A program made the translations under genes and the position numbers. Positions 1-9,902 of a stretch of DNA of 64,000 bases are shown one piece after another. Each line of letters opens with the position of its first letter. The first letter of the stretch is position 1. The notes beneath the pieces are model-generated. The model did no database searches and was not told the DNA's origin. It saw only the letters and a list, made by a program, of their open reading frames with translations. Origin of the DNA: Lampris incognitus (Eukaryota; Chordata; Actinopteri; Lampriformes; Lampridae); contig NC_079212.1 in assembly GCF_029633865.1 (NCBI RefSeq), forward strand, positions 102,814,806 through 102,878,805, in the 5' to 3' direction.

Positions 1-235
1 ACCCTTTTGATGCACAGCACACCTATAATCACGACATAACTTATCATGCTGAGTTAACCAACAAATTGGTCATGACAACTGACTTTCCAAATCAGACTGA
101 GTTTGCACTTATATTGGCTGGTTGCACTGGATAGTCACAATATTAACACTACTAGAAGAACCCCGCTACAATGTAGCGGTTTGGTTATCCACCCGTCTAA
201 ATCTCCCTCTTCATCCTGCCAGCTAACCGCCTTCC
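1..235. other. Unassigned AT-rich sequence
   Basis: No gene, RNA or recognised repeat is visible here before the tandem repeat block begins. Confidence 0.5.
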
Positions 236-760
236 CCCTGCCCCTAAATCCCCCCCCCCCACTCCAACTCCCTCCCCCCAAATGCTCAGAATCATCTGAA
301 ATGCCGAGAAAAGTGGTTTACTCCCCCACTCCAACTCCCTCCCCCCAAATGCTCAGAATCATCTGAAATGCCGAGAAAAGTGGTTTTTAGCCATTTTTAG
401 AAAATGCATATTTTGCATAATTATTATAATTATTTTAATTTCTGTAATTTTTCTGGTCCTCTCTTGAACAATACCTACCACCTCCAAAAAAAAAATTAGG
501 ATCATAAGTGCATTTTTGCAAAAATGCATTTATTTTGCATAACGCCAAAACATTTCTAAGTCCCAGAAAATGTCTTATATAGGTGAAAAAATCAAAGATG
601 CTCAGAAAAGTGGTTTTTAGCCATTTTTAGAAAAATGCATATTTTGCATATTTATGCATAATTATGCATAATTTTAACTTTCTGGGATTTTCCCCGTACT
701 CTCTGAGACAATACCTACCACCTCCAAAAAGAATTAGGATCATAAATGCTTTAGTTTTCG
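236..760. repeat. Direct repeats rich in TTTTGCATA
   Basis: A 64-65 bp unit (CCACTCCAACTCCCTCCCC followed by AAATGCTCAGAATCATCTG) occurs twice in tandem at about 256-385. A longer unit with GTGGTTTTTAGCCATTTTTA, ATGCATATTTTGCATA and AATACCTACCACCTCCAAAA occurs at about 375-520 and again at 604-752. The block is non-coding; the short reading frame across it is a translation of the repeat. It may be a degenerate mobile element or minisatellite; the family is not recognised. Confidence 0.65.
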
Positions 761-1460
761 GTCCCGCTATCTACACTAACACCACACACACACACATTCC
801 GAAAATATGAGTAGATATGGCCAACACTAGGTGGACATCCCTCCCAATGAGTGGATTTGGCTATTTCAGCCTCAAACGTTGCTGGTAATTGCATAAAATC
901 AAGCACACAGCCATGTAGTCTTTATTAGGTCTTCACGATATATCATTTCAGCATCGTCATCGCGATATGCGCATGCACAATAGTCACATTGCAATACGTG
1001 CACTGTGAAGTAAGGTAAATTAACTCAAACTCATGGTACAACTTTTTGCTGCTTGACACAAAATGAAAACTCGCACGGTTCTCATTTTCCATGACTAATC
1101 TATAATAAAAGTCTGTCTGATAACATTACTCCGATTTCGCTCAATTTGGACAAATGACACATCGTGTTCGTCTGCTTCTCAGCTAGTGATGCATGGCTCA
1201 CAGTTAAACCGTGGGCACCACAGTTATTCCATGGATTGGGCAGAAAAGTAAAAATTAACATTATGAGTAATAGCAGATGCGTTGCTGGTGGGTGAAATAA
1301 TACATCTTTAATGACAAAAATGTGTTACATTCTTTAAAATGTGAACATATTTTAAGTTTTGTTTTTCATCAGGCACGATTTAGCAGACTAGACTGCCATT
1401 GCGCCAATTGTGGTATCCATTTGTCTTAAGCAGCAATGGGGGCAACAAAGAGCCGAGAGA
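761..1460. other. Intergenic or intronic sequence
   Basis: No open frame, RNA gene or mobile-element signature is convincing here. It may be intron sequence of tma7, because the N-terminal tma7 exons lie upstream of 1594 and were not found in the window. Confidence 0.4.
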
Positions 1461-1562
1461 GGGGCACCCCGGTGGCTCACCTGGTAGAGCGCATACCACA
1501 TAAGGCTTATTCCTTACCGCAGTGGCCTGGGTTCAAATCTGGCTCGGGCCCTTTGCTGCATG
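1461..1562 (+). repeat. tRNA-derived SINE, GGTAGAGCGCAT family
   Basis: The segment has a tRNA-like A box (TGGCTCACCTGGTAGAGCG) and B box (GGGTTCAAATC), then GGGCCCTTTGCTGCATG. A second copy with the same order is at 59886-60010. It lies about 30 bp upstream of the tma7 splice acceptor at 1593, so it sits inside a tma7 intron. A real tRNA gene is unlikely because the anticodon region is expanded and no clean acceptor stem is seen. Confidence 0.7.
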
Positions 1563-1593
1563 AACTTTAAACTTGCTGCCCGTTCGTCTGCAG

Positions 1594-2540
1594 GAGCAGC
1601 TGGCTTACAAGCAGAAGCAAAAAGAAGACCAGAAGGCTCTGGATGCCATGAAGGCCAAGGCTTCAGGAAAGGGACCTCTTTGTAAGCTATAACCCAAACC
1701 GAGTCCATGCTTTTCTCCTTCATTCTACGCACACACACCCAATGCTGACCCCAACACATAACTAATCAGTCCAAAAAAGAACCATGTAGTGTCATTTATT
1801 GTTTCACTGAGTTAGTTCAACTTTGCCGAAATCTATGTCTTTGGAACTTAAGCCTTTATAAGGTCCTATGGATAAGATGGAGCAAGCTAATATATTATTT
1901 CATGTTGGCAGCAGCACTTTAAAGTCAGATTTTGCATTGACAGAGAGCCAGTGGAGGGAGGCTAGGGTGGGTGTGTAAACTGATAAGACTTGCTAGTTTT
2001 AGTCAAGATTCTAGCAGCAGCAGCAGTGAGTAGCATCTGGGGGTTCCTGCTGTTAGTATGTGGCAAACTGAATAAAAGGACATTGCATTAATATTGTCTA
2101 AATGAAACAAAAAAGCTAATAGCACAGCATCAGCAGTCAGTTGGATAGAATGAATTTTAGCAGTGTTGAAATGTGGCAAAAGAGCAGTCTTGGTGATTTC
2201 TCTGTGTAACTCAAAAGAAAGTCATACTTTTTAATCAAGGAACTCTGGGAAATGAAACTAATTAAGATTCAAAGTGAATGTGTCAATCTGAAGCTGATGT
2301 TGGCTAAGTAACCAGCATTTCGCTTGTATTTCCAACATTGAAAATTGACCCAATCTAACACAAAATGACTGCCACCACAAAGTTAACAGTTTGTAAGCCT
2401 ACTTAATGTTACAACTGTCTTGGTTCTTGTTTATCACTATTACATGTGCTAAAATGACTGTGGAGTTTCTCTCTCTTCTCACTCTCAATTCCTTCCCCCT
2501 TTTAGCGGGCGGTGGTATCAAGAAATCAACCAAGAAGTAA
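1594..2540 (+). CDS. tma7: Translation machinery-associated protein 7, 3' coding exons
   Basis: TMA7 (also CCDC72) is a small, lysine-rich ribosome-associated protein of about 64 residues. Two coding exons are visible. 1594-1681 follows a pyrimidine-rich CTGCAG acceptor, reads EQLAYKQKQKEDQKAL and later KASGKGPL, and ends at a GTAAGC donor. 2506-2540 follows TTTTAG, is in matching phase (one base plus two), reads GGGIKKSTKK and ends in TAA. The KQKQKE repeat and the C-terminal GGIKKSxKK are diagnostic of the family. The N-terminal lysine-rich exons are not found in 1-1593, so they lie outside the window or are very short. A SINE sits just upstream of the first exon. The 3' UTR runs to a poly(A) signal at 3093. 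The assignment rests on remembered family sequence; the frame and splice logic are read directly. Confidence 0.88.
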
Positions 2541-3092
2541 AATCAGAATTTCAAGATAACTGTTTGCTGCTGACTCCCAGATCCCTCTGTTTGTGCCCCG
2601 AATGATGGCTGTTTCATCACCAGTTTGTGTTGCTAAAATTAACATCCCGTGTTCTGTATGTCTTTCCAGACCACAGTCCGGGAAAAATATGGAAAATTAG
2701 TTTCATGATTTCCAAGACGAATGTTTGGCAATACACCAAACTGATGAGCGCAAAAATCTTGGTCAGGCCCAATATATGTATGTCACTGCATAGAATAAAA
2801 ATATAGGCCTATTGTCATTTTGTATTCTATAGTAATTGCTGTCTTGGGTAATAATCTTAATTTTTATTTTAGAATGGTGCAACCAAGTTATGTTTCCTAC
2901 CTACTATAAGCAGACATTTAACATGAGCAAATTGTCAGTCTAGTAACGAAATGCTCGGTATGTAATGTTGACATTGAAAGTATATGGGAACTTGGATCTC
3001 TGCTATGTTTTTGGGTCCATGTAAAGCTTCTAGTAGTAGAAACATAAATCACCTTTTTTTTCCTTCTTCAGTTCTGTTAAGAGGGAGGTGTC

Positions 3093-3098
3093 AATAAA
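3093..3098 (+). terminator. Poly(A) signal of tma7
   Basis: AATAAA is followed within about 20 bp by a T/GT-rich stretch (AGTTTTTGTAATT), 550 bp after the tma7 stop codon. It is the first good signal downstream in the right orientation. Confidence 0.6.
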
Positions 3099-3390
3099 GT
3101 TTTTGTAATTATCACTTGGTACTGTGTATTTTTTTTACATTTTTTTTTGGAATCTGTAAGGGGTAGCATATACCGGTGGCGCCATGACTTATTGTCATCC
3201 ATACATTTTCACAAGCGCTGCCCACAGAATAAGATAATGATATCATACTTATTCTACATTGACCACAGTATTATTTATAGAGTATTATCATGAGATATTG
3301 ACAATGTTAAAACACTTTAAATGTTTGCTGTAGTTAAACAATTTCCAAAATGCAAAAAAACCCCAACTTACCAGCAGAGAAAAACAAAGG

Positions 3391-3391
<1 letters not shown>

Positions 3392-3442
<51 letters not shown>
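3392..3442. repeat. (GT)n(TA)n microsatellite
   Basis: A compound dinucleotide run ends exactly at the TA target site of the adjoining Tc1 element, so the element may have inserted into the TA tract. Confidence 0.9.
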
Positions 3443-3445
<3 letters not shown>

Positions 3446-5073
3446 TGCATCCGGAAAGTATTCACACCCCTTCACTTTCCCCACATTTTGTTATGTTACA
3501 GCCTTATTCCAAAATGGATTAAATTCCTTTTTTTCTCGTCAATCTAGATGCAATACCCCATAATGACAAAGCTAAAAAGGTTTTGTAGAAATTTTTGCAA
3601 ATTTATTAAAAATAAAAAACTGAAATATTGCATGTACATAAGTATTCACACCTTTTACTCAGTACTTGGTTGAGGCACGCTTGGCAGCGATTACAGCCTC
3701 AAGTTTTCTTGGGTATGAAGCTACAAGCTTGGCACACCTATATTTGGGGTATTTCTCCCATTCTTCTCTGCAGATCCTCTCGAGCTCTAAGGTTAGATGG
3801 GGAGCGTCACTGCACAGCTATTTTCAGGTCTTTCCAGAGATGTTCAATGGGGTTCAAGTCTGGGCTCTGGCTGGGCCACTCAAGGACATTCACAGACTTG
3901 TCCCAAAGCCACTCCTTCGTTGTCTTGGCTGTGTGCTTAGGGTCGTTGTCGTGTTGAAAGGTAAACCTTCGCCCCAGTCTGAGGTCCTGAGCGCTCTGGA
4001 GCAGGTTTTCATCAAGGATCTCTCTGTACTTTGCTCCATTCATCTTTCCCTTGATCCTGACTAGTCTCCCTGTTCCTGCTGCTGAAAAACATACCCACAG
4101 CATGATGCTGCCACCACCATGCTTCACTGTAGGGATGGTATTAGCAAGGTGATGAGAGGTGCCTGGTTTCCTCCAGATGTGACGTTTGGTGTTCAGGCCA
4201 GAGTTCAATCTTGGTTTCATCAGACCAGAGAATCTTGTTTCTCATGGTCTGAGAGTCCTTTAGGTGCTTTCTGGCAAACTCCAAGTGGGCTGTCATGTGC
4301 TTTTTACTGAGCAGAGGCTTCCGTCTGGCCAAACTACCATAAAGGCCTGATTGGTGGAGTGCTGCAGAGGTGGTTGTCCTTCTGGAAGGTTCTCCCATCT
4401 CCACAGAGGAACGCTGGAGCTCTGTCAGTGACCATCAGGTTCTTGGTCACCTCCCTGACCAAGGCCCTTCTCCCCTGATTGCTCAGTTTGGCTGGGCGGC
4501 CAGCTCTAGGAAGAGTCCTGGTGGATTCAAACTTCTTCCATTTACGAAAGATGGAGACCACTGTGCTCTTCGGGACCTTCAAAGCTGTAGAAATTTTTTT
4601 GTACCCTTCCCCAGATCTGTGCCTCGATACAATCCTGTCTCGGAGGTCCACAGACAATTCCTTTGACTTCATGGCTTGGTTTCTGCTCTGACATGCATTG
4701 TCAACAGTGAGACCTTATATAGACAGGTGTATGCCTTTCCAAATCATGCCCGATTAATTGAATTTACTACGGGTGGACTCAAATCAAGATGTAGAAACAC
4801 CTCAAGGATGATCAGTGGAAACAGGATGAACCTGAGCTCAATTTTGAGTGTCACAGCAAAGGGTGTGAATACTTATGTACATGCAATATTTCAGTTTTTT
4901 ATTTTTAATAAATTTGCAAAAAATTCTACAAAACTTTTTTCACTTTGTCATTATGGGGTATTGTGTGTAGATTGATGAGAAAAAAAAAGGAATTTAATCC
5001 ATTTTGGAATAAGGCTGTAACATAACAAAATGTGGGGAAAGTGAAGGGGTGTGAATACTTTCCGGATGCACTG
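3443..5073 (-). mobile_element. Tc1/mariner element, 1631 bp, decayed
   Basis: The ends are CAGTGCATCCGGAAAGTATT and its exact complement, and TA dinucleotides flank both sides. The terminal inverted repeats are long (about 210 bp each, roughly 3443-3655 and 4860-5073) and still largely identical. The interior carries a broken transposase gene on the minus strand. This arrangement fits a fish Tc1 family with long inverted repeats. It can only move if transposase is supplied by another copy. Confidence 0.93.
3807..4672 (-). pseudogene. Tc1 transposase pseudogene
   Basis: Minus-strand Tc1 transposase split over three frames. The first block (4672 to about 4334) starts MKSKELSVDLRDRIVSRH and holds the paired-type helix-turn-helix with SGEGYKKIS and a GRPAKLS motif. 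A middle block reads LLSKKHMTAHLEFARKHL. The last block (4220-3807) carries [24 protein letters not shown] (second Asp) and [11 protein letters not shown] (Glu), the DD34E signature. At least two frameshifts separate the blocks, so no full-length enzyme can be made. Confidence 0.9.
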
Positions 5074-5392
5074 TATATATATGCTCTTTAGCCCTTACAG
5101 TAGCCTATCTGTATCTTGCTAACAACTCCCTCTCGAGTGATTACAGTAACGAATATTATCGGGGTTCTCTGATCCTTTAACTTCCTACTTCTATTTCTTA
5201 TACTACATTTAATACTGGTAATCTAATAACTGAATCTTATTCTACTGCTGCACTTCTTGTACGTCACTCTGGAAAATAGTGTCATTCCTGAAATAAAAAG
5301 GGGGTTAAAATGTAAAAGGACACTTTCTCAAGAGCTCCTAGCTGGCTTGAGAGTTCACTGGAACATCATCCACAGCTTCTAATGGCTTTAGG
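5074..5392. other. Intergenic sequence
   Basis: AT-rich flank between the Tc1 element and the exon-like segment at 5393. No gene or repeat is recognised. It would be the 3' UTR region of the minus-strand exon, but no clear minus-strand AATAAA is seen. Confidence 0.4.
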
Positions 5393-5568
5393 TTAAAATT
5401 GATCAGTGGGGATGTGCGACTGCTTGGCCAGTTTAGCGCGGAGAATCTGGATCTCCAGACTGAGCTTCTCTCTTTCCAGCAGTAGGTTTCCTCTTTTAAG
5501 CTCCACCAAGTCTGCATCCTGACCTGGAAGGCCGGAGACGGGCTTATACCGCTGCTGCTGTGCAAACA
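5393..5568 (-). CDS. Possible terminal exon, coiled-coil protein
   Basis: On the minus strand a strong acceptor (TTGCTCTCTCCTCAG) precedes an open segment reading VFAQQQRYKPVSGLPGQDAD, then LVELKRGNLLLEREKLSLEI and QILRAKLAKQSHIPTDQF, ending in TAA at 5393-5395. The heptad pattern of leucines and charged residues predicts a coiled coil. C-terminal exons of this kind occur in Myb/SANT-like proteins, many derived from Harbinger transposons, but no SANT domain is visible upstream, where repeats begin. The gene is not identified. It may be a relic exon. The good acceptor and clean frame to a stop are the main support. Confidence 0.42.
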
Positions 5569-5775
5569 CTGAGGAGAGAGCAAGAAATCAAAATGAGTGA
5601 ACACAATGGTTTCCGTCCAGAATGACACGTTCTGTCGTCTTTATGCAGAGGCAGCGTTGGGGTGGGGGTGAGGGGCTTGGAGGGGCTGAAACCCCTCCAG
5701 GAAAGGCCATAGCACCCCCGAGAAATTTTGTAAATTCTTCACGCATTTCATTTTTTTTCCCTTGAATAAACTTAA

Positions 5776-6142
5776 TTGTTCGACCATGTGACATTATCTG
5801 GTCGTCACACAGCTAAACAATTCATTTTATTCAGTGGAAAAAATGAAAAGTGTGAAGAAGTTACAAAATACATTCATTCATTCGTTTTCCAAGCCGCTTG
5901 TCACGATAAGGGTCGTGAGGCACTGGAGCCTATCTCAGTGCACATTGGGCGCAAGGCGGGGAAACACCCTGGACAGGTCGCCAGTCCATCGCAGACATTA
6001 ATAAATTAATTTACAATATGAATTAATTGTAAATTAAATTAACTGAATTGATTGTTCGACTGTGTGACATTATCTGGTCGTCACACAGTCGAACAATTCA
6101 TTTTATTCAGTGAAAAAAATGTGTGAAGAAGTTACACTATAA
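5776..6142. repeat. Two ~90-bp direct repeats, each with a hairpin
   Basis: About 90 bp with the order GTTCGACnnTGTGACATTA, TCTGGTCGTCACACAG, CAATTCATTTTATTCAGTG and GTGTGAAGAAGTTACA occurs at 5776-5868 and again at 6052-6142. In the second copy TTGTTCGACTGTGTGAC (6052-6068) and its perfect complement (6080-6096) form a 17-bp stem with an 11-nt loop. A SINE-type fragment lies between the copies. The repeat is probably a small non-autonomous element or its duplicated end. Confidence 0.7.
5869..6000 (-). repeat. Truncated SINE/LINE tail (ATTC-repeat family)
   Basis: It reads CATTCATTCATTCG, CCAAGCCGCTTGTCACG, ACTGGAGCCTATCTCAG and GACAGGTCGCCAGTCCATC. The same order is found in the V-SINE-like unit at 8966-9317 and in the fragment at 61066-61203, so this is a 3'-end fragment of that family in reverse orientation. 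Confidence 0.65.
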
Positions 6143-6189
6143 ATTAATAAATCAATTTACAATATAAATTAATTGTACATTAAGTTAAT

Positions 6190-7260
6190 AGAATTTATTT
6201 ATTTTATTTTTGACACGCTGCATTGCTGCGTGCTTGACTGACATCTCGGAGTGGATGGCGACACACCACCTGAAGCTCAGTCTGGACAAGACAGAGCTAA
6301 TGTTCCTCCCGGGGAAAGGTTGCCTGCACCGAGACCTGGCCATCACCACTGACAACACTGTGGTGACGCCAACTCGGACTGCGAGGAATCTGGGGGTGAT
6401 CCTGGACGACCAACTGTCGTTTGCTGCAAATGTTGCATCGGTTGCTCGCTCCATCAGATTTCTCCTCTATAACATCAGGAGGATTCGCCCATTCCTCACC
6501 GACGAGACGGCACAGGTGCTCATCCAGGCTCTGGTCATCTCTGGACTACGGCAACTCCCTCCTTGCTGGTGCCCCGGCGTCGGTCATCAGACCTCTGGAG
6601 CTTGTTCAGAAAGCTGCAGCTCGTCTGGTGTTCAACCGCGCTAAGTTCTCCCACACAACTCCCCTTCTCATGTCTGTTGTGTTGAGTAATCTAGTTACCC
6701 TATATTACATTGAGTTCTATACTGCCAACCGTTAGAGGGCACTGTATTCTTAGGTCACTAGTAACAGTAGGTTAGGTTGACTCTTTGAATGTTGTAGTTA
6801 GTTGCTGCTGAGAACCTGTCAGAGCATGTTGGAAGCTAACGGTCTGCCTTGCAATTCTTTTAGTAAAGTTTATTAAGCAATACGTCGTGTGGTTATTCTA
6901 CCAAAGAATATAACAATGTCCCTACACTGGCTCTCAGTAGCTGCTCGCATCCAGTTTAAGACTCTGGTGCTCGCCTACAGGGCAGTGAAAGGAGCAGCTC
7001 CTCCCTATCTCCAGGCCATGGTCAAGTCCTACACCCCCGACCGACCACTTCGCTCTGCTGCCTCAGCACGCCTGGTTGCCCCGTCGCTCAGAGACCCCTG
7101 CTGCTGATCGACCCGGTCACGGGTCTTTCTGTCCTGGCCCCACAGTGGTGGAATGAACTCCCCACTGATGTCAGGACAGCGGAGTCGCTGCCCATCTTTC
7201 GGCGCAGGTTGAAAACTCACCTCTTCAAGAACTACTACCCTGTTACTTGCTCTTAGCACT
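6190..7260 (+). mobile_element. L2/CR1-like LINE fragment, split by a solo LTR
   Basis: The C-terminal part of a Jockey-superfamily reverse transcriptase ORF. It reads DISEWMATHHLKLSLDKTEL, NLGVILDDQLSF and IRRIRPFLTDETAQVLIQAL, then after a frameshift YGNSLLAGAP and ELVQKAAARLVFNRAKFSHT. A 241-bp solo LTR interrupts it at 6675. Coding resumes at 6921 with LHWLSVAARIQFKTLVLAYR and PPYLQAMVKSYTPDRPLRSA. The 5' part (endonuclease and catalytic motifs) is missing, as usual for 5'-truncated insertions. It is non-functional. Confidence 0.88.
6675..6915. mobile_element. Solo LTR, 241 bp, 5-bp target duplication
   Basis: The segment starts TGTTGTGTTGAG, ends GAATATAACA (short TGTT/AACA inverted ends) and is flanked by the direct repeat ATGTC at 6670-6674 and 6916-6920. 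No internal retrotransposon sequence is present. Removing the LTR and one ATGTC makes the flanking LINE reading continuous. A 5-bp duplication fits an LTR retrotransposon of the Gypsy, Bel/Pao or Copia type; the family cannot be told from an LTR alone. Confidence 0.85.
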
Positions 7261-7406
7261 TATTGTATTCACTCATTAAAAAAACAAAAACAAAAAAAAT
7301 CTATTTCTTGCACTTTTACTGTAAAAGCGCAAGAAAGAGATTTTTTTTTTAATGAGTGAATACAAGAAGTGCTAAGAACAAGTAACAGGGTAGTAGTTCT
7401 TAAAGA
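7221..7406. repeat. Large inverted repeat of the LINE 3' end
   Basis: The LINE tail running from AAGAACTACTACCCTGTTAC through TTAGCACTTATTGTATTCAC reappears in reverse complement at about 7347-7406. The two arms of about 60 bp are separated by a poly(A)/poly(T)-rich centre. Either two tails inserted in opposite directions or one tail was copied back during integration. Confidence 0.8.
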
Positions 7407-7514
7407 GGTGAGTCAGATAAATTGAGAAAAGAAATCAGTAATGACGTGAGGAAGGCAGAGTATTTTGCACTCATGGTCGACTAGAGTAAAGGCGTGAGTA
7501 AAGAAAGAGCACAT

Positions 7515-8883
7515 TTCTGCCGTGGTACGTTATTTGAGCAAAGAGGCTTTGTACGGATTGGATGCGGACTCCCTTCTGAACAGCATCATAAATACTGTCA
7601 GTCAGTGCAACAGTGATCTCAGTGCACGTACCGGGCAGTGTTATGACGGCGCGGCCGTAATGTCAGGATGTAACAGTGGGGTGCAAGAAAAGCTTCGTGA
7701 AGAGGTGCCACAAGCACTTTACATACACTGCCATGCTCATAGGCTTAATCCCGTGTTGGTGGATTGCGTAAACAATGTGAAAACTGCAGCTGAGTTTTTC
7801 GAAACGGTGCAAATGCTGTATAATTTTTTCCCCCTCTGGGTCAATTGTGCATGATATCTTTATGAAAAAGCAGAAAGAACTTGAACCGAAAGCGTAGCCC
7901 GTAGAGTTTAAGAAGTTATCCGACACATGCCGGACATGCCAGTATTCCGCACTCTGTGCCATCAAGAAAGCTCTTCCATCCATCCGAGCTACCCTGCTAG
8001 ACACGATCGATCAGTTGAACCCACGCAGGAAGGCCGAGGCAAGGGCTATACGTGCTGTCATAGACGAGCAGTTTGTCCTGCATCTGGCTCTCTTTGAAGA
8101 TCTGTTCAGGTGACTAAATTCATGTCTGATCAGCTGCTGTCACCCGAGCCTGATCTAGCATCGGTGAGAGACCTGGCCCAGTCTGTAATCACTGCCATCT
8201 CCGAAAAACTCACAGAGGATTCATGGAAAAATATTAGACAGCGAGCAGAGGACCTGTGTCTGAAGGCTAGCATCACTGCACAGAACCCCCCGCATGAGGA
8301 AAGACAGGCCCAACCACCTTGACACTTGGAGGGTTTTGTAGTCGAGGCTCCAATAGAGAGAAGGCATGACACCATGGATGACATGCGAAAGCACTCGTTC
8401 TATCCTGTTATTGACAGACTCTTAAGTGAAATGAAGATCTGCTTTTCAGCAGAAGCAAATGATGTGCTGATGGGTGTGACAGCCCTGAGCCATAAACACA
8501 CACATTTTCTTAACAAACAATCTATACTGCCAATGTCCCGGTATTATGGAATCAATGATGAGAACTTGGCTGCAGAGTTACACCAGGTCCACCGGCTGCT
8601 GCAAAGAAAAGAAGCACCATGGAGTTCCTGTCACTTACGAGCCCATACAAGGACGCCTGTATGGACTTGTTGATACACTGATATGTATATCAGTAACGCT
8701 TCCCGTGTCATCAGCAAGCTGCGAGTGGAGTTTCTCTTGCCTCCAGTGTTTAAAAACATACCTGAGGAACAGGACACCCGGAACAGTTACTTGGCATTGT
8801 TGGCCATAAACACCAGGAAGTCATTGACGCCTTTGCCAACAATCAAAATAACAGACACATTGTTCTTCTATGAAGACACCTAA
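7515..8883 (+). pseudogene. hAT transposase-derived pseudogene (ZMYM1-like)
   Basis: The plus strand carries a broken hAT-type transposase reading like fish ZMYM1/DUF4371 proteins. In order: LSARTGQCYDGAAVMSGCNS, VPQALYIHCHAHRLNPVLVD, a frameshift near 7840, LDTIDQLNPRRKAEARAI in another frame, TKFMSDQLLSPEPDLASV, a stop at about 8322, LEGFVVEAPIERRHDT, and the C-terminal dimerisation region with SASCEWSFSCLQCLKTYLRN and IDAFANNQNN in different frames. The N-terminal zinc-finger part is missing. No terminal inverted repeats or 8-bp duplication were identified, so the element borders are unknown. Confidence 0.85.
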
Positions 8884-8965
8884 TGGTGAGTGACTGTCTT
8901 ATAATGGCACTGCATTACTAGGCCAGGTATTGCCATAAAGCAGTTATTCTCATGCTTCACCATTC

Positions 8966-9068
8966 CATTCCATCCATTATTCGAACCACTTATCCTGCTC
9001 TCAGGGTCGCGGGGATGCTGGAGCCTATCCCAGCAGTCATTGGGTGGCAGGCCATCACACAGGGGCGA

Positions 9069-9116
<48 letters not shown>

Positions 9117-9317
9117 GGCAATTTAGTATGTCCGATTCACCTGACCTACATGTCTTTGGACTGTGGGAGGAAACCGAAGCACCCGGAGGAAACCCACACA
9201 GACATGGAGAGAACATGCAAAGAGGACGACCCCCAAGGTTGGACTACCCTGGGGCTCGAACCCAGGACCTTATTGCTGTGAGGTGACTGCGCTAACCACT
9301 GCGCCACCGTGCCACCC
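8966..9317 (-). repeat. V-SINE-like element, reverse orientation
   Basis: Read on the minus strand it starts with a tRNA-like head (GGTGGCGCAGTGGTTAGCGC, then GGTCCTGGGTTCGAGCC). The conserved central V-SINE segment follows (GTTTCCTCCGGGTGCTTCGG, then ACAGTCCAAAGACATGTAGG), and then an expanded (TG)n run. It ends in the tail CCAGCATCCCCGCGACCC. Similar tails occur at 5869 and 61066 and another full copy is at 20785. A (CA)n tract inside the element is at 9069-9114. Confidence 0.85.
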
Positions 9318-9797
9318 TGCTTCACCATTATTGTTTGTTTATATTCTGTAAGTTATTCTATGTGCTGTGCAGTCATTACTTACTAGGGAGCTGGCAGCAT
9401 AATTTATAATATACCTGGAGATGTATGTTATGCTAGGCGTCCAATGGTTCGTTACGGTTTTTGGGACATTGGAGAGAAATGGCAGCCACGTTATGTTATA
9501 TCCCTCCAATTAAGTCACACTCCAACTGAGCACACCAATAAAAATCAACTGGCGCTGCCATTGTCTTTATGCACGCTTAATAATCCAGGTAAGAAAATCA
9601 GAGGTTGAATCCGTTCATGTGGATCGCAGGTAACAGCAGGATCTGTTGTCGTTACCTGCATAATAACCCACCATTAAGTAAACCCTATTTTGAAAAATGT
9701 GATAAGCAAGTAACATCTGGCACCCCATGTTTATACACAACTCGTAAATAAACCTGCTTTTGGCAGGAGACAAACTTTCATTTAGAGGTTTCATCTA
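9318..9797. other. Intergenic sequence 3' of dnase1l4
   Basis: No gene or known repeat recognised. It separates the V-SINE from the 3' end of the minus-strand DNase gene. Confidence 0.4.
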
Positions 9798-9803
9798 TTT
9801 ATT
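9798..9803 (-). terminator. Candidate poly(A) signal of dnase1l4
   Basis: The minus strand reads AATAAA here, 100 bp after the dnase1l4 stop codon at 9903-9905. No other good signal lies closer. Confidence 0.5.
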
Positions 9804-9902
9804 TTTTTTAAACTTGTTGCCCTTTGATGTCTGCCTGGTGATGATAATGATGAGCAGAGATCACATACAAGGTGCATGACAAGAAGACAAAACAAAGATT
9901 AC

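Noticed and set aside
9146-9328. Possible tRNA gene on the minus strand at the V-SINE head
   Set aside because: It has A and B boxes but is joined to the V-SINE core; the same head recurs at 20785.
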